Origin: Caulobacter sp.
GTDB lineage: Bacteria; Pseudomonadota; Alphaproteobacteria; Caulobacterales; Caulobacteraceae
Length of the DNA: 64,000 bases
Assembly: GCA_028291265.1 (NCBI GenBank)
Contig: JAQGIK010000143.1
Coordinates: 1 to 64,000, forward strand
Direction: 5' to 3'
Below are positions 30,662 to 43,934 of the stretch, piece by piece. The position numbers were made by a program, and so were the translations under genes. Numbering within the stretch: position 1 is the stretch's first letter; every line of letters begins with the position of its first letter. The notes beneath the pieces were generated by a model. It was given only the letters and a program-made list of their open reading frames with translations, did not search any database and was not told where the DNA came from.

Positions 30662-31630
30662 CTACCCCGGAAACGGCGTCGGGACAATCTGGGCGCAGGC
30701 CGCATCCAGGCTCTCGCCGGCGCCGTCCTTGAGTTTCAGATTGGCCTGCCCGTCCAGCAGGTACTCGCGCTCTCCGTCGCCCAGTACCTGGGCCCCGCCC
30801 TCCATCATTGCCGGCGCGCCCTTGTCGTCCGAAGGCCCCCGCGCCAGCCGCCACAGCGCCCCCTTGCGGCTCCAGCGCTGCTCGAACGCCTGCGCCTCGC
30901 CGCCGCCGGCCGGGGTCAGGCCGCCGGCGCAGAACAGGTCATAGGTATCGGCCGTGGTCAGCGGCTTGCCCGCCGCCTTGCTGGCGTGGCTGATCGAATA
31001 CTCGGCCCAGTCGAGGGTCGAGCCCTCGCCAGGCTCGCCGTTGAACACGAAGGCCGGCGTGCCGCCCTCGTAACCCGGGTAGGCCTTGATCGCCGCCTCC
31101 ATGCGCGCCTCGAAGGCGGCCAGCCCCGCGGCCTTGTCGCAGGCCCGCCAGGCCTTCATGTCGATGCCGGTTTTGCTCACCGCCGCCTCGGCCCAGCCGT
31201 CGGTGTCGAGCAGCTGCTGGTCGTAGTCGTCCTTGTCGTTCGGGCCCTTGAGGAGCTTGGGCCGGGTGTGGAACAGGGCGTCGGCGACGACGAAATACCG
31301 GTCCTTCGGCGCGCAGCGGGCGGCGATGGTCCCGGCCTCGGCCAGACGGGCGTGACCGGCCCGCATCTCGACCACCACCAGCCTGACCTTGCCGGTGTCG
31401 ATGTACCTGGTCTTCAGTTCGGGAAAGGTCTCGGCATACCAGTCGATGCAGTGCGGACAGCCGAACGAGAGATAGGCCTGCATGGTCACCGGCGCGCGTG
31501 GATCGCCCAGCACCCGGCCCTCGGCGAAGACCGGGACCTTGGCCTGCGTGTCGGCGGCCATGGCGGGAAGGCCGGCGAACAGGGCGGCGATCAGGATCGC
31601 CGCGAGGGCGGGCAGGCTGGAGAGCTTCAA
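30662..31630 (-). CDS. DsbA-like thioredoxin-fold secreted protein
   Basis: Signal peptide, GDPRAPVTMQAYLSFGCPHCIDWYAETFPELK (CPHC), GTPAFVFNGE. Confidence 0.88.
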   Translation of the reverse strand: MKLSSLPALAAILIAALFAGLPAMAADTQAKVPVFAEGRVLGDPRAPVTMQAYLSFGCPHCIDWYAETFPELKTRYIDTGKVRLVVVEMRAGHARLAEAGTIAARCAPKDRYFVVADALFHTRPKLLKGPNDKDDYDQQLLDTDGWAEAAVSKTGIDMKAWRACDKAAGLAAFEARMEAAIKAYPGYEGGTPAFVFNGEPGEGSTLDWAEYSISHASKAAGKPLTTADTYDLFCAGGLTPAGGGEAQAFEQRWSRKGALWRLARGPSDDKGAPAMMEGGAQVLGDGEREYLLDGQANLKLKDGAGESLDAACAQIVPTPFPG

Positions 31631-31701
31631 CGCAGGGGTCCTTCAGGCGAGCAGAGAGGCGTGTGCCCCCTCTCCACCGTGCAATCCAGACCTTTTTGCG
31701 G

Positions 31702-33583
<1,882 letters not shown>

Positions 33584-33591
<8 letters not shown>

Positions 33592-33898
33592 ACTTCACCT
33601 CGATCGCCCGCGCCTCGCGCCGGCGCAGCGCCACCCGCATGTCATCCAGCTTCACGGCGATGGGATCGGCCCCGAACAGGCCCTGATGGATGATTTCGAC
33701 CCGCGCCCCTTCGACGAAGCCCAGCTCCAGCAACCGCCGCTCCAGCTCCTCCGCGCCCAGCACCCCGGCGTCGGCCAGGGTCCCGTCCACGCGCACGATC
33801 ACCCCCGGCCGCCCGGCGCGGGCGGCGCCGAGCGCCTCGCCCCGCAGGTCGAGCCCCGAAGCGCCCGCCGACTCTGAGAAAATCTTGGACATCGCCAT
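33584..33898 (-). CDS. feoA: ferrous iron transport protein A
   Basis: 104 aa SH3-like; LGFVEGARVEIIHQGLFGADPIAVKLDDMRVALRRREARAIEV. Confidence 0.93.
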
Positions 33899-34069
33899 TC
33901 CGAAAAAACTTGCGAACCGTTATCAGGTCGCTTCGGCGGTGTCGATGCGGTTGCGAGTCGCGTGCAAATTTCGGCTTTCGGGGCCCCAAGATTCAAATGC
34001 GTCGTTAAGACCTTGGACACCATGATGTCCGCTCGCCGATACTGAACCGGCGATTCGCAAAGCGGGACG

Positions 34070-35335
34070 ATGCGCAAGCTTACCCTCGGGCTCCTCACCG
34101 GACTGTATCTGGCGCTCGCCACCCTGGTGGCGGTGATGGTCGGCCGTGGCAATGAGGCGGGCATCGCCATCGGCCTGGCTGCCTTCGTCGGCGCGCTCGG
34201 CCTCTGCTTCGCCTTTCACGGCGTCATCGGCATGGCCCTGGCCAACGCCCGGCTCAGCGACGAGATCGGCAATGTCCGCGAGGCCAATCAGATCCTCGCC
34301 GACCAGCTGGAAAAGGTCGATGTGAAGCTCGGCGAGATCGTCGAGACCGTCGCCGCCGACGCGATGCGGCGCTCCGAGGAACTGACCAGCGAGGTCCACC
34401 AGCTGGAAGACCTCGTCCAGAAGATGAGCGACCGGCTGGAAGACCAGCTGTCGCACCAGGTCAGCGCCGCCCGCGGCCCCACGCGCGGCCGCACCCCGCA
34501 GTCGGCCGCCCTGCTCGACACCGTCCGCGACGCCCTGGCCGACAACCGCGTCGACCTCTACCTGCAGCCGATCGTCAGCCTGCCCCAGCGCCGCACCGTC
34601 TTCTACGAGAGCTTCAGCCGCCTGCGCGACGAGACCGGCCGGGTGATGATGCCGGCCGAATACCTGTCGGTGGCCGAGCCGATGGGCCTGGTCGCCGCCA
34701 TCGACAACCTGCTGCTGTTCCGCTGCGTGCAGATCGTCCGCCGCCTGGCCCGCCAGGACCGCAAGGTCGGCATCTTCTGCAACATCTCCTTGAACAGCCT
34801 GTCGGACGAGAGCTTCTTCCCGCAGTTCCTCGAGTTCCTGTCGGCCAACAAGGATCTGGCCGGGGCCCTGATCTTCGAACTGGGCCAAGCCGCCTTCGAC
34901 CAGCGCGGCCCGGTCGAGGCCCGCCACATGGCCCGCCTCGCCGACCTCGGCTTCCGCTTCAGCCTCGACAAGGTCGTCGACCTCGACCTCGACTTCCAGG
35001 ATCTGGCCCGGGCCGACATCAAGTTCATCAAGGTCGGCGCCCAGATGCTGCTCGACCAGCTGGAAGAGACCGAAGGCCGGCTGATCATCCGCTCCCTGCC
35101 CGACCTCCACGCCTCCGACTTCGCCCGCCTGACCCGCCGCTACGGCGTCGAGACCATCGTCGAGAAGGTCGAGAGCGAGCGCCAGATCGTCGACATCCTC
35201 GACCTCGACATGGCCTTCGGCCAGGGCCACCTGTTCGGCGAGCCGCGGGCGATCCGGGACGCGATCCTGGCGGAGGCGGACATGCCGGTGGATCTGATGC
35301 AGCAGGCGATCCTGCGGCGGGCCGGCGCCCGCTAG
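34070..35335 (+). CDS. tipF: TipF-like protein with degenerate EAL domain
   Basis: Two N-terminal TM helices, coiled coil, EAL domain with ESF in place of EAL ([10 protein letters not shown]), ..IFELGQ.., [11 protein letters not shown]. Confidence 0.8.
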   Translation: MRKLTLGLLTGLYLALATLVAVMVGRGNEAGIAIGLAAFVGALGLCFAFHGVIGMALANARLSDEIGNVREANQILADQLEKVDVKLGEIVETVAADAMRRSEELTSEVHQLEDLVQKMSDRLEDQLSHQVSAARGPTRGRTPQSAALLDTVRDALADNRVDLYLQPIVSLPQRRTVFYESFSRLRDETGRVMMPAEYLSVAEPMGLVAAIDNLLLFRCVQIVRRLARQDRKVGIFCNISLNSLSDESFFPQFLEFLSANKDLAGALIFELGQAAFDQRGPVEARHMARLADLGFRFSLDKVVDLDLDFQDLARADIKFIKVGAQMLLDQLEETEGRLIIRSLPDLHASDFARLTRRYGVETIVEKVESERQIVDILDLDMAFGQGHLFGEPRAIRDAILAEADMPVDLMQQAILRRAGAR

Positions 35336-35694
35336 GCCTCCACGGCGACCCGCAGGATCTTCGCCATCGGCCGGCCCATGCCCAGCTCGTCGACGAGCTT
35401 GTCCATGTAGCGGATTTCCCGCATCAGCGGCTCTTCGATCTCCTCGATGCGAATGCCGCAGATCTTTCCCTTGATTTCGGTCCGGGCCGGGTTCAGCCGC
35501 GGCGCCTCGGCGAAGAAGGTTTCGAAATCGGTCTTCTCTTCCAGGTGTCTGGCGAAGGCCTCCGGGCTGAACCCTGTCAGCCAGAGGATGATCTCATCGA
35601 CCTCGGCCCGGGTGCGCCCCTTCCGCTCCGCCTTGTTGACGTAGTGGACGTAAACGCTGGCGACGCTGGTGGTGTAGATTCGATGCTTGGTCAT
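35332..35694 (-). CDS. DUF2200 family protein
   Basis: [43 protein letters not shown]...[40 protein letters not shown]. Confidence 0.9.
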   Translation of the reverse strand: MTKHRIYTTSVASVYVHYVNKAERKGRTRAEVDEIILWLTGFSPEAFARHLEEKTDFETFFAEAPRLNPARTEIKGKICGIRIEEIEEPLMREIRYMDKLVDELGMGRPMAKILRVAVEA

Positions 35695-35896
35695 TCGGTC
35701 GCTCAAGGTTCGTGCTCGCCCGGGCAGGCCTATCACATTTCCCCACACAGCGTCCCGAGATGAAATTTCAGTAATGATGCAGATGATGTTGTATTTCGGC
35801 GCCACTCGCCGCCATGACCAATAAGTAACTTCCAGCGACCCCATCGGCTCTGTAGCCACTCTACCTGTATACGGGGCCGCGCCCCGCCCAAGGGGA

Positions 35897-38128
35897 GTGC
35901 TTCCATTGACCTCGTTCCGGTCCTGTCTGCTCGTCGGCGTCGCCTTCGCGGCCACCGCGGGGTCCGCCTTCGCCCAGACCGCCGCCCCGCTGCCGCCGCC
36001 GGCCCAACAGGCCAAGCCCGACGCCAGGGAGTCGACCACGGTCGGCGACGTCGAGATCAAGGCCGCGCCCGGCGAGGTCCGCACCTCGATCGACTCGACC
36101 AGCTACAGCCTGGCCAACGACCTGCAGGCCAAGTCCGGCAGCCTCGCCGACGCCCTGCGCAACGTCCCCTCGGTCGACGTCGACCCGCAGGGCAACGTCT
36201 CCCTGCGCGGCGATTCCAATGTCACCATCCTGGTCGACGGCCGCCCGTCCGGCATGCTCAGCGGCGACGGCCGCGCCCAGGCCATCCTGTCGCTGCCGGC
36301 CGACCAGTACAGCCGCATCGAAGTGATGACCAACCCGTCCGCCGCCTACAGCCCCGAGGGCTCGGCCGGCGTCATCAACCTGATCACCAAGCCGACCGCC
36401 CCCAAGCAGGGCCACACCGCCACCGGCTCCCTGCGCGCCAACATCGGCGACAACGAGCGCTGGAACCTCGGCCTCAGCGGCAATTACCAGAAGGACAAGC
36501 TGACCCTATCGGGCGACCTCGGCATCCGCCACGATCTCGGCGAGCAGACCAGCGACCGCATTCGCGAGCGCCTCGATCCCCTGACCGGCGCCGTCCTTTC
36601 CACCACCCGCCAGAGCCAGGACGTCGAAGGCCCTTCCGACGTCCTCTTCGCCCGCTTCACCGCCGACTACCGCCTGACCGACAAGCTGACCCTGACCGGC
36701 GAACTGCGCGGCAACCTGATCGACAACGGCGGCGAGGGCCTCGAGGCCTACGAAACCACCAACGCCGCCGGCGTGGTCACCAGCCGCTTCACCCGCGACG
36801 GCGACTTCGGCTTCTCCGGCGACAACATCGGCGCCACCGCCCGCGCCGTCCGCCGCTTCGAGGGCGCCGGCCACGAGTGGACCAACGAACTGCGCGTCGA
36901 CCGCAACAAGGGCCACGTCTCGTTTGGCTCGGAATACGACTTCGACCTCCCCGCCGCCCCGGCCCTGTTCGAGCACTCCGACAACCGCTTCATGCTCAAC
37001 CTGCTGGGCTTCACCAGCGGCTACGTCCGGCCGATGCCCGACGACGGCAAGCTGCGGGCCGGCTACGAGCTCGAATACCGCGATGTCGGCTTCGACAACG
37101 GCACCAGCCGTGGCCCGGCCAGGAACGCCCTTGTCGCCGACCCCTTCGTCACCAACCGCTTCAACGTCAACCAGGCGGTCCACGCCCTCTACGCCACCTA
37201 CGAGCGGCCCTTCGGCAAGGTCTCGGCCCAGTTCGGCCTGCGCCTGGAATACGCCGACATCCAGCTCAACCAGGTGACCACGGGAATCGAGGCCGACCAG
37301 AGCTACTTCCGCGCCTACCCGACCCTCAACGTCCAGTACCAGATCACCGACGCCCAGCTGGTCAAGGCCAGCTACAGCCGCCGCATCCAGCGCCCGCCGC
37401 CCTTCCTGCTGAACCCCTTCGTCAGCTACCAGGACCCGCTCAACCTGCGCGCCGGCAACGCCGACCTGAAGCCCCAGGAAACCGACGCCTACGAAGTCCT
37501 GTGGCAGATGCGGGCCGGCCAGACCTTCTACCAGGCCACCGTCTACTTCCGCGACACCGACAAGGCCTTCACCGAGGTGCAATCGGACCTCGGTGGCGGC
37601 GTCCTGCTGACCCGGCCCGAGAACCTCGGCTCCCGCCGCGACCTCGGCGTCGAGCTGGTCGCCAACGGTCCGCTGACCAAGACCCTGAAGTACAACGCCA
37701 GCGTCAACCTCTACCGCCAGGAGATCGACGCCGCCGGCCTGCCCGGGGCCGAGGACCGCTCCGGCACGGTCTATACCGGCCGCGCCAGCCTCAGCTGGCA
37801 GCCGACGCCCGAGGACTTCCTCCAGCTCTCCGGCTTCTACCAGGGCGAATCCCTGACGGCCCTCGGCAAGCGCGAGGCCGGCGGCATGCTGAACCTCGGC
37901 TACCGCCGCAAGCTGAACGACAAGCTGGCCTTCCAGCTCACCGCCCGCGACCTCCTGGACAATTTCGGCGACGTCAGCACCATCGACAGCCCGAGCTTCC
38001 ACGACCGCACCGAACGCACCTTCGGCGGCCGGGCCGTGTTCATCGGCCTGACCTGGACCTTCGGCGCGACGCCGAAACGGGAACGGGAGCCGACGTTCGA
38101 CTTCTCCGCCCCGCCGACCGGCGGCTAG
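35897..38128 (+). CDS. TonB-dependent outer membrane receptor
   Basis: Plug ..[32 protein letters not shown]..., ending in a beta-barrel; start codon (GTG 35897 or TTG 35906) uncertain. Confidence 0.9.
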   Translation: MLPLTSFRSCLLVGVAFAATAGSAFAQTAAPLPPPAQQAKPDARESTTVGDVEIKAAPGEVRTSIDSTSYSLANDLQAKSGSLADALRNVPSVDVDPQGNVSLRGDSNVTILVDGRPSGMLSGDGRAQAILSLPADQYSRIEVMTNPSAAYSPEGSAGVINLITKPTAPKQGHTATGSLRANIGDNERWNLGLSGNYQKDKLTLSGDLGIRHDLGEQTSDRIRERLDPLTGAVLSTTRQSQDVEGPSDVLFARFTADYRLTDKLTLTGELRGNLIDNGGEGLEAYETTNAAGVVTSRFTRDGDFGFSGDNIGATARAVRRFEGAGHEWTNELRVDRNKGHVSFGSEYDFDLPAAPALFEHSDNRFMLNLLGFTSGYVRPMPDDGKLRAGYELEYRDVGFDNGTSRGPARNALVADPFVTNRFNVNQAVHALYATYERPFGKVSAQFGLRLEYADIQLNQVTTGIEADQSYFRAYPTLNVQYQITDAQLVKASYSRRIQRPPPFLLNPFVSYQDPLNLRAGNADLKPQETDAYEVLWQMRAGQTFYQATVYFRDTDKAFTEVQSDLGGGVLLTRPENLGSRRDLGVELVANGPLTKTLKYNASVNLYRQEIDAAGLPGAEDRSGTVYTGRASLSWQPTPEDFLQLSGFYQGESLTALGKREAGGMLNLGYRRKLNDKLAFQLTARDLLDNFGDVSTIDSPSFHDRTERTFGGRAVFIGLTWTFGATPKREREPTFDFSAPPTGG

Positions 38129-38144
38129 AGGCGCGGGCGCGGCC

Positions 38145-39287
38145 TCAGTGCCGCGCCCCGTCCTCGCGGCCGTACTCCAGCCCCAGCCAGGCCAGCCGGG
38201 CGGTCTCCGGCCCGTAGCGGCGGGTCATCTCGGCCAGCACCCAGTCGAGCACCGGGGCCGACCCCTCGACCGGCGGCCTGAGCACCAGGGCGCCCTCCCG
38301 ATGCGGCGCGTCCGGATAGATCGTCAGGCCATGGCGGGAGCGGACCGGGCCTGAGCCGGCCACCACCACCTTCGACCGCATGCCGCGCCGCCAGGCGTCG
38401 GTCGCCAGCGCCAGGGCGATCTCGTCGACCGCCTCGCTCAGCGGGGCCTCGACGGTGTCATGCTTCCAGCCCATGGCCAGGTTGCTGGCTCCCAGGGCGT
38501 AGTCTGATCTCTCGATGGCGAATTCGGCGGTGCGGTGGCGCGGGCTCCAGTCGCCGGCCCCGAGCCGGGCCGCCGTCGCCTCGGCGGCCTGCCGGCCGGC
38601 GATGCCCTCGACCAGCGCCAGTGAGGCCGGGATCGAGGCCGACACCCCCGTCGTGGTGATGATCCCGCCGTCCTGAACCCAGCGGCGGTCGCGGACCCAG
38701 GTCGTCTTCGGGAAACTCTTGTCGAACTCCGCCAGGGTGGCGAAATGGGTGGTCGCCCGCTTGCCGTCCAGCAGGCCCATGCCGGCCAACACCCGGGCGC
38801 CTTCGCAGATCGACACCACGACCGCGCCCTTGTCCGCCTGCTGGCGGATCCAGGCGGTCAGCGCCTTGCTCCTGGGCCGATGCTGGGCCGGCACGATGAC
38901 GATGTCGGCGCCGGCCGGCTGGGCCGCGTCGAAGGCCGCGACCGTCTGGTCGGGCTCGATCTTGATGCCGGCCACCAGCTGCAGTGGCCCCGGCCCCGTC
39001 GACAGCGCCACCACCTCGGCGACGCCGGACTCCTTGAGCACGCCGTAGGGGATCAGGAAGTCGGTGGTCTCGGCCCCGTCCTCGTCAGCGACCACGGCCA
39101 CCAGCGGCCGGGCGCGGCCGGCCCTGGGGACCGGCAGGACGATGACCGGCCGTTCGGCCTCGCCCTGGATCTGCGGCTGGGCCTGGGCTTCGGCCCGGAC
39201 GGGGGCCAGCGCCACCACGGCGGGAATGCCCAGCTGGGCGAAGCCGAGAACGGCGGCGACGGTGACGTAGAGATGGGATTTGCGCAT
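38145..39287 (-). CDS. exported DJ-1/PfpI family protein
   Basis: Signal-like N-terminus; RPLVAVVADEDGAETTDFLIPYGVLKESG..VVSICEGARVLAGMGLLDGKRATTHF. Confidence 0.87.
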   Translation of the reverse strand: MRKSHLYVTVAAVLGFAQLGIPAVVALAPVRAEAQAQPQIQGEAERPVIVLPVPRAGRARPLVAVVADEDGAETTDFLIPYGVLKESGVAEVVALSTGPGPLQLVAGIKIEPDQTVAAFDAAQPAGADIVIVPAQHRPRSKALTAWIRQQADKGAVVVSICEGARVLAGMGLLDGKRATTHFATLAEFDKSFPKTTWVRDRRWVQDGGIITTTGVSASIPASLALVEGIAGRQAAEATAARLGAGDWSPRHRTAEFAIERSDYALGASNLAMGWKHDTVEAPLSEAVDEIALALATDAWRRGMRSKVVVAGSGPVRSRHGLTIYPDAPHREGALVLRPPVEGSAPVLDWVLAEMTRRYGPETARLAWLGLEYGREDGARH

Positions 39288-39385
39288 CGGACGGGTCTCG
39301 GAGCTGTTGGCGCCCGGCGTTTCGGGGCGCGATGTGGGGATCCAAGCCGGGCCCTCCGCGGAGGGCCCGGATCGGGCCGGACGGA

Positions 39386-39511
39386 TCAGTCGTCCGACGG
39401 GGTCGGCGCCGGGGTGGCGCAGGCGCAGCTGTCGCCGCACTGGCAGTTGGCGCCGCAACCGCAGTTGCAGGTTTCGCAGGCGCACGGATTACAGGGGCAT
39501 TGGGCAGGCAT
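39386..39511 (-). CDS. 41-aa Cys-rich metallothionein-like protein
   Basis: ATG 7 nt after AAGGAG; MPAQCPCNPCACETCNCGCGANCQCGDSCACATPAPTPSDD*; 11 Cys in CxC/CxxC spacing; not in the ORF track (short). Confidence 0.85.
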   Translation of the reverse strand: MPAQCPCNPCACETCNCGCGANCQCGDSCACATPAPTPSDD

Positions 39512-39623
39512 TGCATGTCTCCTTCATTGGTTTCGCAATGAGGTGACCCTAGAGCCGCCGCTGTCTGGCATAAATGTCATAAGAGCCGCAGATTTCGCCA
39601 CACTGGGAAGCCGGGCGGCCTGG

Positions 39624-40619
39624 CTAGATCTGCCCCGCGCCCTTGCGCCCGAACCGCTCCCGGTAGGCCCCGGGCGTCGCCCCGACCCGCTTCTGGAAAG
39701 CCCGGTGCAGGCCGTCGTTGCTGCCGAACCCGGCCCGCTCGGCGACCCGGGCCAGCGGCCAGTCGGAGGTTTCCAGCAGCGCCTTGGCCCGGTCGACCCG
39801 CGCCATCTCGACGAAGGCGGCCGGCGTCACCCCGGTCTCCTTGAGGAAGACGCGGCTGAAGGTGCGCTCGGTCATCCCGACCTGTCCGGCCATGGCCGGC
39901 AGGCTGCGGTCGCCGCCCGGATCGGCGCCGATCTCGGCCACCAGGCTGCGCAGCCGCGGCGTCGCGGCCGCCTGCACGTTCAGCCCGGTGCTGTACTGGG
40001 TCTGCCCCCCGGCCCGGCGCATGAACAGCACCAGGTTCCGCGCCACCGCCAGCGCCAGGTCCGGCCCCCAGTCGGCCTCGACCAGGGACAGGCAGAGGTC
40101 GATGCCGGCCGTCACCCCGGCCGAGGTGTAGAAGGGCGGATCGGCGACAAAGATCGCATCGGGCTCCAGCCGCACCGCCGGCCGGAAGGCCCGCATCTCG
40201 TCGCAGGCTTCCCAGTGCGTCGTCGCCCGCCGGCCATCCAGCATCCCCGCCGCCGCCAGCACGAAGGCCCCCGAACAGACGCTGCCAATCCGCCGCGTCG
40301 TCGCGACCCGCGCCTTGAGCCACTCCAGCACCCCGGCGTCCCGCATCGCGTAGAGCCCCGCCTGGTCACCCCCGGCGACCAGGATGGTGTCGACCTCCCC
40401 GGGCAGATCGGCGAAGGCCACCGACCCCGCCAGGGTCAGCCCGGAATTACAGACGACCGCCCCGCCCTCGGGCGAGGCGAGAATGGGCTCATAGAGCGCC
40501 GCCCCGCCAAACCGGTTGGCCATGGCGAAGACCTCGAAAGGCCCGGTGATATCCAGCGACTGAACGCCCCGGTAGCCGACGAGGACGATCTTGCGGGGGC
40601 GGGGCGGAGGGGAGGACAT
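39624..40619 (-). CDS. GlxA-family regulator (DJ-1/PfpI + AraC HTH)
   Basis: 331 aa; ..SVCSGAFVLAAAGMLDGRRATTHWEAC.. and AraC ..VAERAGFGSNDGLHRAFQKRVGATPGAYRERF. Confidence 0.95.
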   Translation of the reverse strand: MSSPPPRPRKIVLVGYRGVQSLDITGPFEVFAMANRFGGAALYEPILASPEGGAVVCNSGLTLAGSVAFADLPGEVDTILVAGGDQAGLYAMRDAGVLEWLKARVATTRRIGSVCSGAFVLAAAGMLDGRRATTHWEACDEMRAFRPAVRLEPDAIFVADPPFYTSAGVTAGIDLCLSLVEADWGPDLALAVARNLVLFMRRAGGQTQYSTGLNVQAAATPRLRSLVAEIGADPGGDRSLPAMAGQVGMTERTFSRVFLKETGVTPAAFVEMARVDRAKALLETSDWPLARVAERAGFGSNDGLHRAFQKRVGATPGAYRERFGRKGAGQI

Positions 40620-40695
40620 GGCGGAAAGTGCGGCTTGGGGGGTGTTTGCGCAAGGTGGTTGCTGCTGCCAAACAGACAGTGAAGACGCGCGGTGG

Positions 40696-41706
40696 CTAGA
40701 TCAGGCGGGCCCGGAGGGTCGCCGCCAGCGCGGCGGGCGCCTCGTCGGGAATGGGAAAGACCGAATTGGCGTTGATCTCGCAGAGAACATAGCCTCGGTC
40801 ATTTCCCGGCGTGGGCTCGCCGAACAGGAAGTCTGCGTCCCAGATGACCGGCAACTCGTGGCGGCCGATGGTCAGTTGCCGGCAGAGACCGGGGGCCCAG
40901 TCAGTCTCCATCAGCCGGCGCAAATCCTGGAACCGCTCGTCGTCCGGTCCGGAATACAGGCGGGGTTGCGGCGGTCCCGCCGACGGATCGGCAAGCGCCG
41001 TGACAAGCTGGTGTCCAAAGCCGGCGACGCGGTCACCGCTCATGTAGCAGCGGACCATGCCGTCCATCAGTCGTGGGAAAAACGGCTGATCGACCAGGCC
41101 ATCGCCGGCCGAAAGCTCGTCCGACCATTGCGTCAGAAACAGCGCCAGCGGCAGGGTCTGTTCGGCCGTTTCCGGGCGGGCGGAGCGGACGTGGACGGCG
41201 TCCCCTTCGATCGGTTCGACCCGCCAGACGCCATGACCGCCGTTGCCGCGATTCTGCTTCAGGACCCTCGGCCCGGTCGCCAGGGACCCCGGCATCTGTC
41301 GCCGAAACACCTCCGGCGTCTCGTAGAAGGCCGAGGCGCTGCCCCAACCCAGCGCTCGCGTCTCGTGCAGAACCGATTTGACGCCCATGCGGTCGATGAT
41401 GTCCGGGCGCCCACTGACCAGAACGCCCTTGCCGGCGACCCGCCGCAGCACCTGATCGAGCGCTGCGCGGCGAACGCCCCGATGGACCGGATCCACCCAG
41501 ACCAGGACAGCCGCGACGCCGAGAAGCTGATCTTCGAACTCGCCCTGGAAGGCTTCATCGAACACCGCCGGTTCCGGCTTCAGGCCGGCCGCCGTCAGCG
41601 CCGCGAAGATACCCTTCAGCCTGTTGTTTTCCGGCGTGGCGTTGTTCCGCATTTCGTTGTCCCCACGCCAGACAATCGCCACGCGGTCCCTGTCGTTGTC
41701 GGTCAT
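40696..41706 (-). CDS. Cj0069-like ATP-grasp family protein
   Basis: MTDNDRDRVAIVWRGDNEMRNNATPENNRLKGIFAAL...VLKQNRGNGGHGVWRVE...IWDADFLFG..YVLCEINANSVFPIPDEA. Confidence 0.8.
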   Translation of the reverse strand: MTDNDRDRVAIVWRGDNEMRNNATPENNRLKGIFAALTAAGLKPEPAVFDEAFQGEFEDQLLGVAAVLVWVDPVHRGVRRAALDQVLRRVAGKGVLVSGRPDIIDRMGVKSVLHETRALGWGSASAFYETPEVFRRQMPGSLATGPRVLKQNRGNGGHGVWRVEPIEGDAVHVRSARPETAEQTLPLALFLTQWSDELSAGDGLVDQPFFPRLMDGMVRCYMSGDRVAGFGHQLVTALADPSAGPPQPRLYSGPDDERFQDLRRLMETDWAPGLCRQLTIGRHELPVIWDADFLFGEPTPGNDRGYVLCEINANSVFPIPDEAPAALAATLRARLI

Positions 41707-41720
41707 GCGAACCTCCCGGC

Positions 41721-43089
41721 TCAAAAGCTGGCTGTGATGGACGCCGCCAGATAGTGGCTGTCCTGTGTGGCCGGCGCATTGGGCGCGGTCTTGAGAAAGC
41801 GCCCCTTGTCGAGCCAGACGCCGTTCAATTCGAACCGCAGGGTGTCTGGAACAAGCCAGTAGCGGACCCGGCCTTCAAGCTGCGTCCCCGCAAAGCTGCC
41901 GGACTGCCCGCTGGAGTCCCGCACGGCCGTCGTGGAAAAGGTGTCCTGCCGGTCCGCCAGCCATAGACCCCGGTATGCCGCGAAGGCGTCCCATCGCTTC
42001 GACGGCGCGATTTCCAGTCTGATCCCCGGCGCTATCAGATTGGTCCGGCCGATGGCATTGTACAGCCCGGCCGGACCAAGGTCGGCGCGGCGCATGCCAA
42101 ACAACGTATCGAAGCGGCCGTACCGGTCGCCCCGCCCGTCGCCGCTGGCATAGTCGAACTCGGCGGCCAGCCGGGCGCGCCAGGCGTTGTCGAAGGTGTA
42201 GCCGACTTCCAGATGGGCAAACCCGGCCGACACGTCGAGAACGGGCGCGGACGGCGCCAGTGACGCGCGGATGCGGCCTGTCTGAGCGATGAGCTCGACC
42301 TCATAGTCCCAGGCCACCGGAGCCGGATCGCGGATCAGCCGCGCGCCGAAAGTGTCGAGCGAACGGTCGCGCGTAGGCAGGTCCGGCCGGTCCTTCTCCT
42401 CCAGGTGAAACCAGGAACCCTCAAGGGTGGCGGCTCCGCCCGGCAGCTTGCCGCCGATCGTGCCGCCCCAAAGCTTAAGGTCGTCGCTTTCGCGGTCCAG
42501 CGCGACCTCATTGTCCAGCACCGAGGCGGTGTCGTCCGGCAGGCGCACCTGCGGCAGGACGTAGAGGCCGGTCGCGCGCAGCCCGCCCGGCCATTGCGCA
42601 TCGACCCGGACCCCGGTGTAGCCGTTGGTCGTGTTCCGGTAGTCGTCCGCCGCGACGAGCCGTCGTGAGCCGAGATTGAGAGTAAAGCGGCCAGCCTGCG
42701 CCGTGGCCTTGCTTCCGGCGCCGAAAACGCCCGGCAGGTCGAGCGCCGCATAGGCCTGCACGACCTCCAGGGCGTTGACCTCGTTGGCGCCGACCGGTGT
42801 TCCGGCCTTCGCCTCCCAGATCCGGCTGTCATAGAGTTCGCCGACAAGCCGCAACTGGCCGGCTTCATATTTGGCCTGCAGCGTGGTTCTCAGACTGATC
42901 AGGTCATCGCGGGCGTTGGCGCCCGTCCGGACCTGGCCGTCGATCACCTCATAGCGAAGCCGGCTGCCGCCGGAAAAGGTCAAGGCCCCCTCCGGCCCGG
43001 CGGATGTGGGGCCGCCCGCGCCCTGTGCGGCCGCCTCTCCGGCGAGACCGACCGCGCCGACAAAACCAAGAAGAAAGCCGAGTTTCAAG
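41721..43089 (-). CDS. alginate-export-like outer membrane porin
   Basis: FSGGSRLRYEVIDGQVRTGANARDDLISLRTTLQAKYEAG...GRFTLNLGSRRLVAADDYRNTTNGYTG; C-terminal aromatic strand ..LAASITASF*; TTG start at 43089 inferred. Confidence 0.82.
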
Positions 43090-43229
43090 CATGCCTCCCA
43101 CCCCCTGACACGGGGCGAAAAGGCGACACTTGGGCCGGGGAGGCCTGATCGGGAGGTCACCACCAGCCCCGATGGGCGAGGTCTAGCAAGCGCGTTGAGG
43201 CGGCGCCAGTGGCGAACGCCCGGTCGCCG

Positions 43230-43934
43230 TCATTTGCCGGTGTGATTGGCTGTCCGGTCCCAGGTCCCGTTCGCGGCCGTCCAGCTGAAAGCGCCCATGA
43301 AGGCGTCCACGTAGGCTCCGGCTTTCGCACCGTAGTCCATCTGATAGGCGTGCTCGTACATGTCGAGCGCCAGCAGCGGGGTTCCCCCGGCCAGGGTCAT
43401 GGTGTGATCCGCCGCCCATTGATTGACCAGTCGCCGGTCGCGCGGGCTCCACATCAGCAGAACCCACCCCGACCCGCCACCCAGCGCCTTGCCGACCGAC
43501 GAGAACTCGGCGGCCCACCGACCCATGCTGCCGAAGTCGCGTTCGATGGCCGCCGCCAAGCCAGCGCCTGGCGCCGCCTTGGGGCCAAAGCCGGAGAAAT
43601 AGACCTCATGCAGGATCATCGAGTTCCAGGCGATGAGTTCCTCGCGCTTGAGACCGTTCAAACGATATCCGGGGGCCGTCGCCATATCGACGCCGGCCAG
43701 TTCCGCGGTGATGGCGCCAAGCCGCTTTACCGCCCCGGTGTAGTTGTTGTCGTAGTGGCTTCGCAGCAGCTTCTCGGAGAGGCCCGACACCGCCCCGGGA
43801 TCGAACGGGAGCGGTTGCGGCGAGAAGGCCGGTGTTGTCGCCGACGTCGCCGGGGCGGTCGCCACAGCGGCCAACGCAGCCCCGGCGCCGAGCAGGGTGC
43901 GGCGGTTGGGATCAGGCATCCTTCGTCTCCTCAC
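43230..43934 (-). CDS. Fe/Mn superoxide dismutase with Tat-type signal
   Basis: RRTLLGAGAALAAVA twin-arginine leader; HYDNNYTGAVKRL, WNSMILHEVYFSG, ALDMYEHAYQMDYGAK. Confidence 0.93.
   Translation of the reverse strand: MRRRRMPDPNRRTLLGAGAALAAVATAPATSATTPAFSPQPLPFDPGAVSGLSEKLLRSHYDNNYTGAVKRLGAITAELAGVDMATAPGYRLNGLKREELIAWNSMILHEVYFSGFGPKAAPGAGLAAAIERDFGSMGRWAAEFSSVGKALGGGSGWVLLMWSPRDRRLVNQWAADHTMTLAGGTPLLALDMYEHAYQMDYGAKAGAYVDAFMGAFSWTAANGTWDRTANHTGK

Noticed and set aside
39340-39376. Terminator after the metallothionein-like gene (CCGGGCCCTCCGCGGAGGGCCCGG)
   Set aside because: Perfect palindrome but no U-tract on the minus strand, so a terminator call is not supported; left unassigned.
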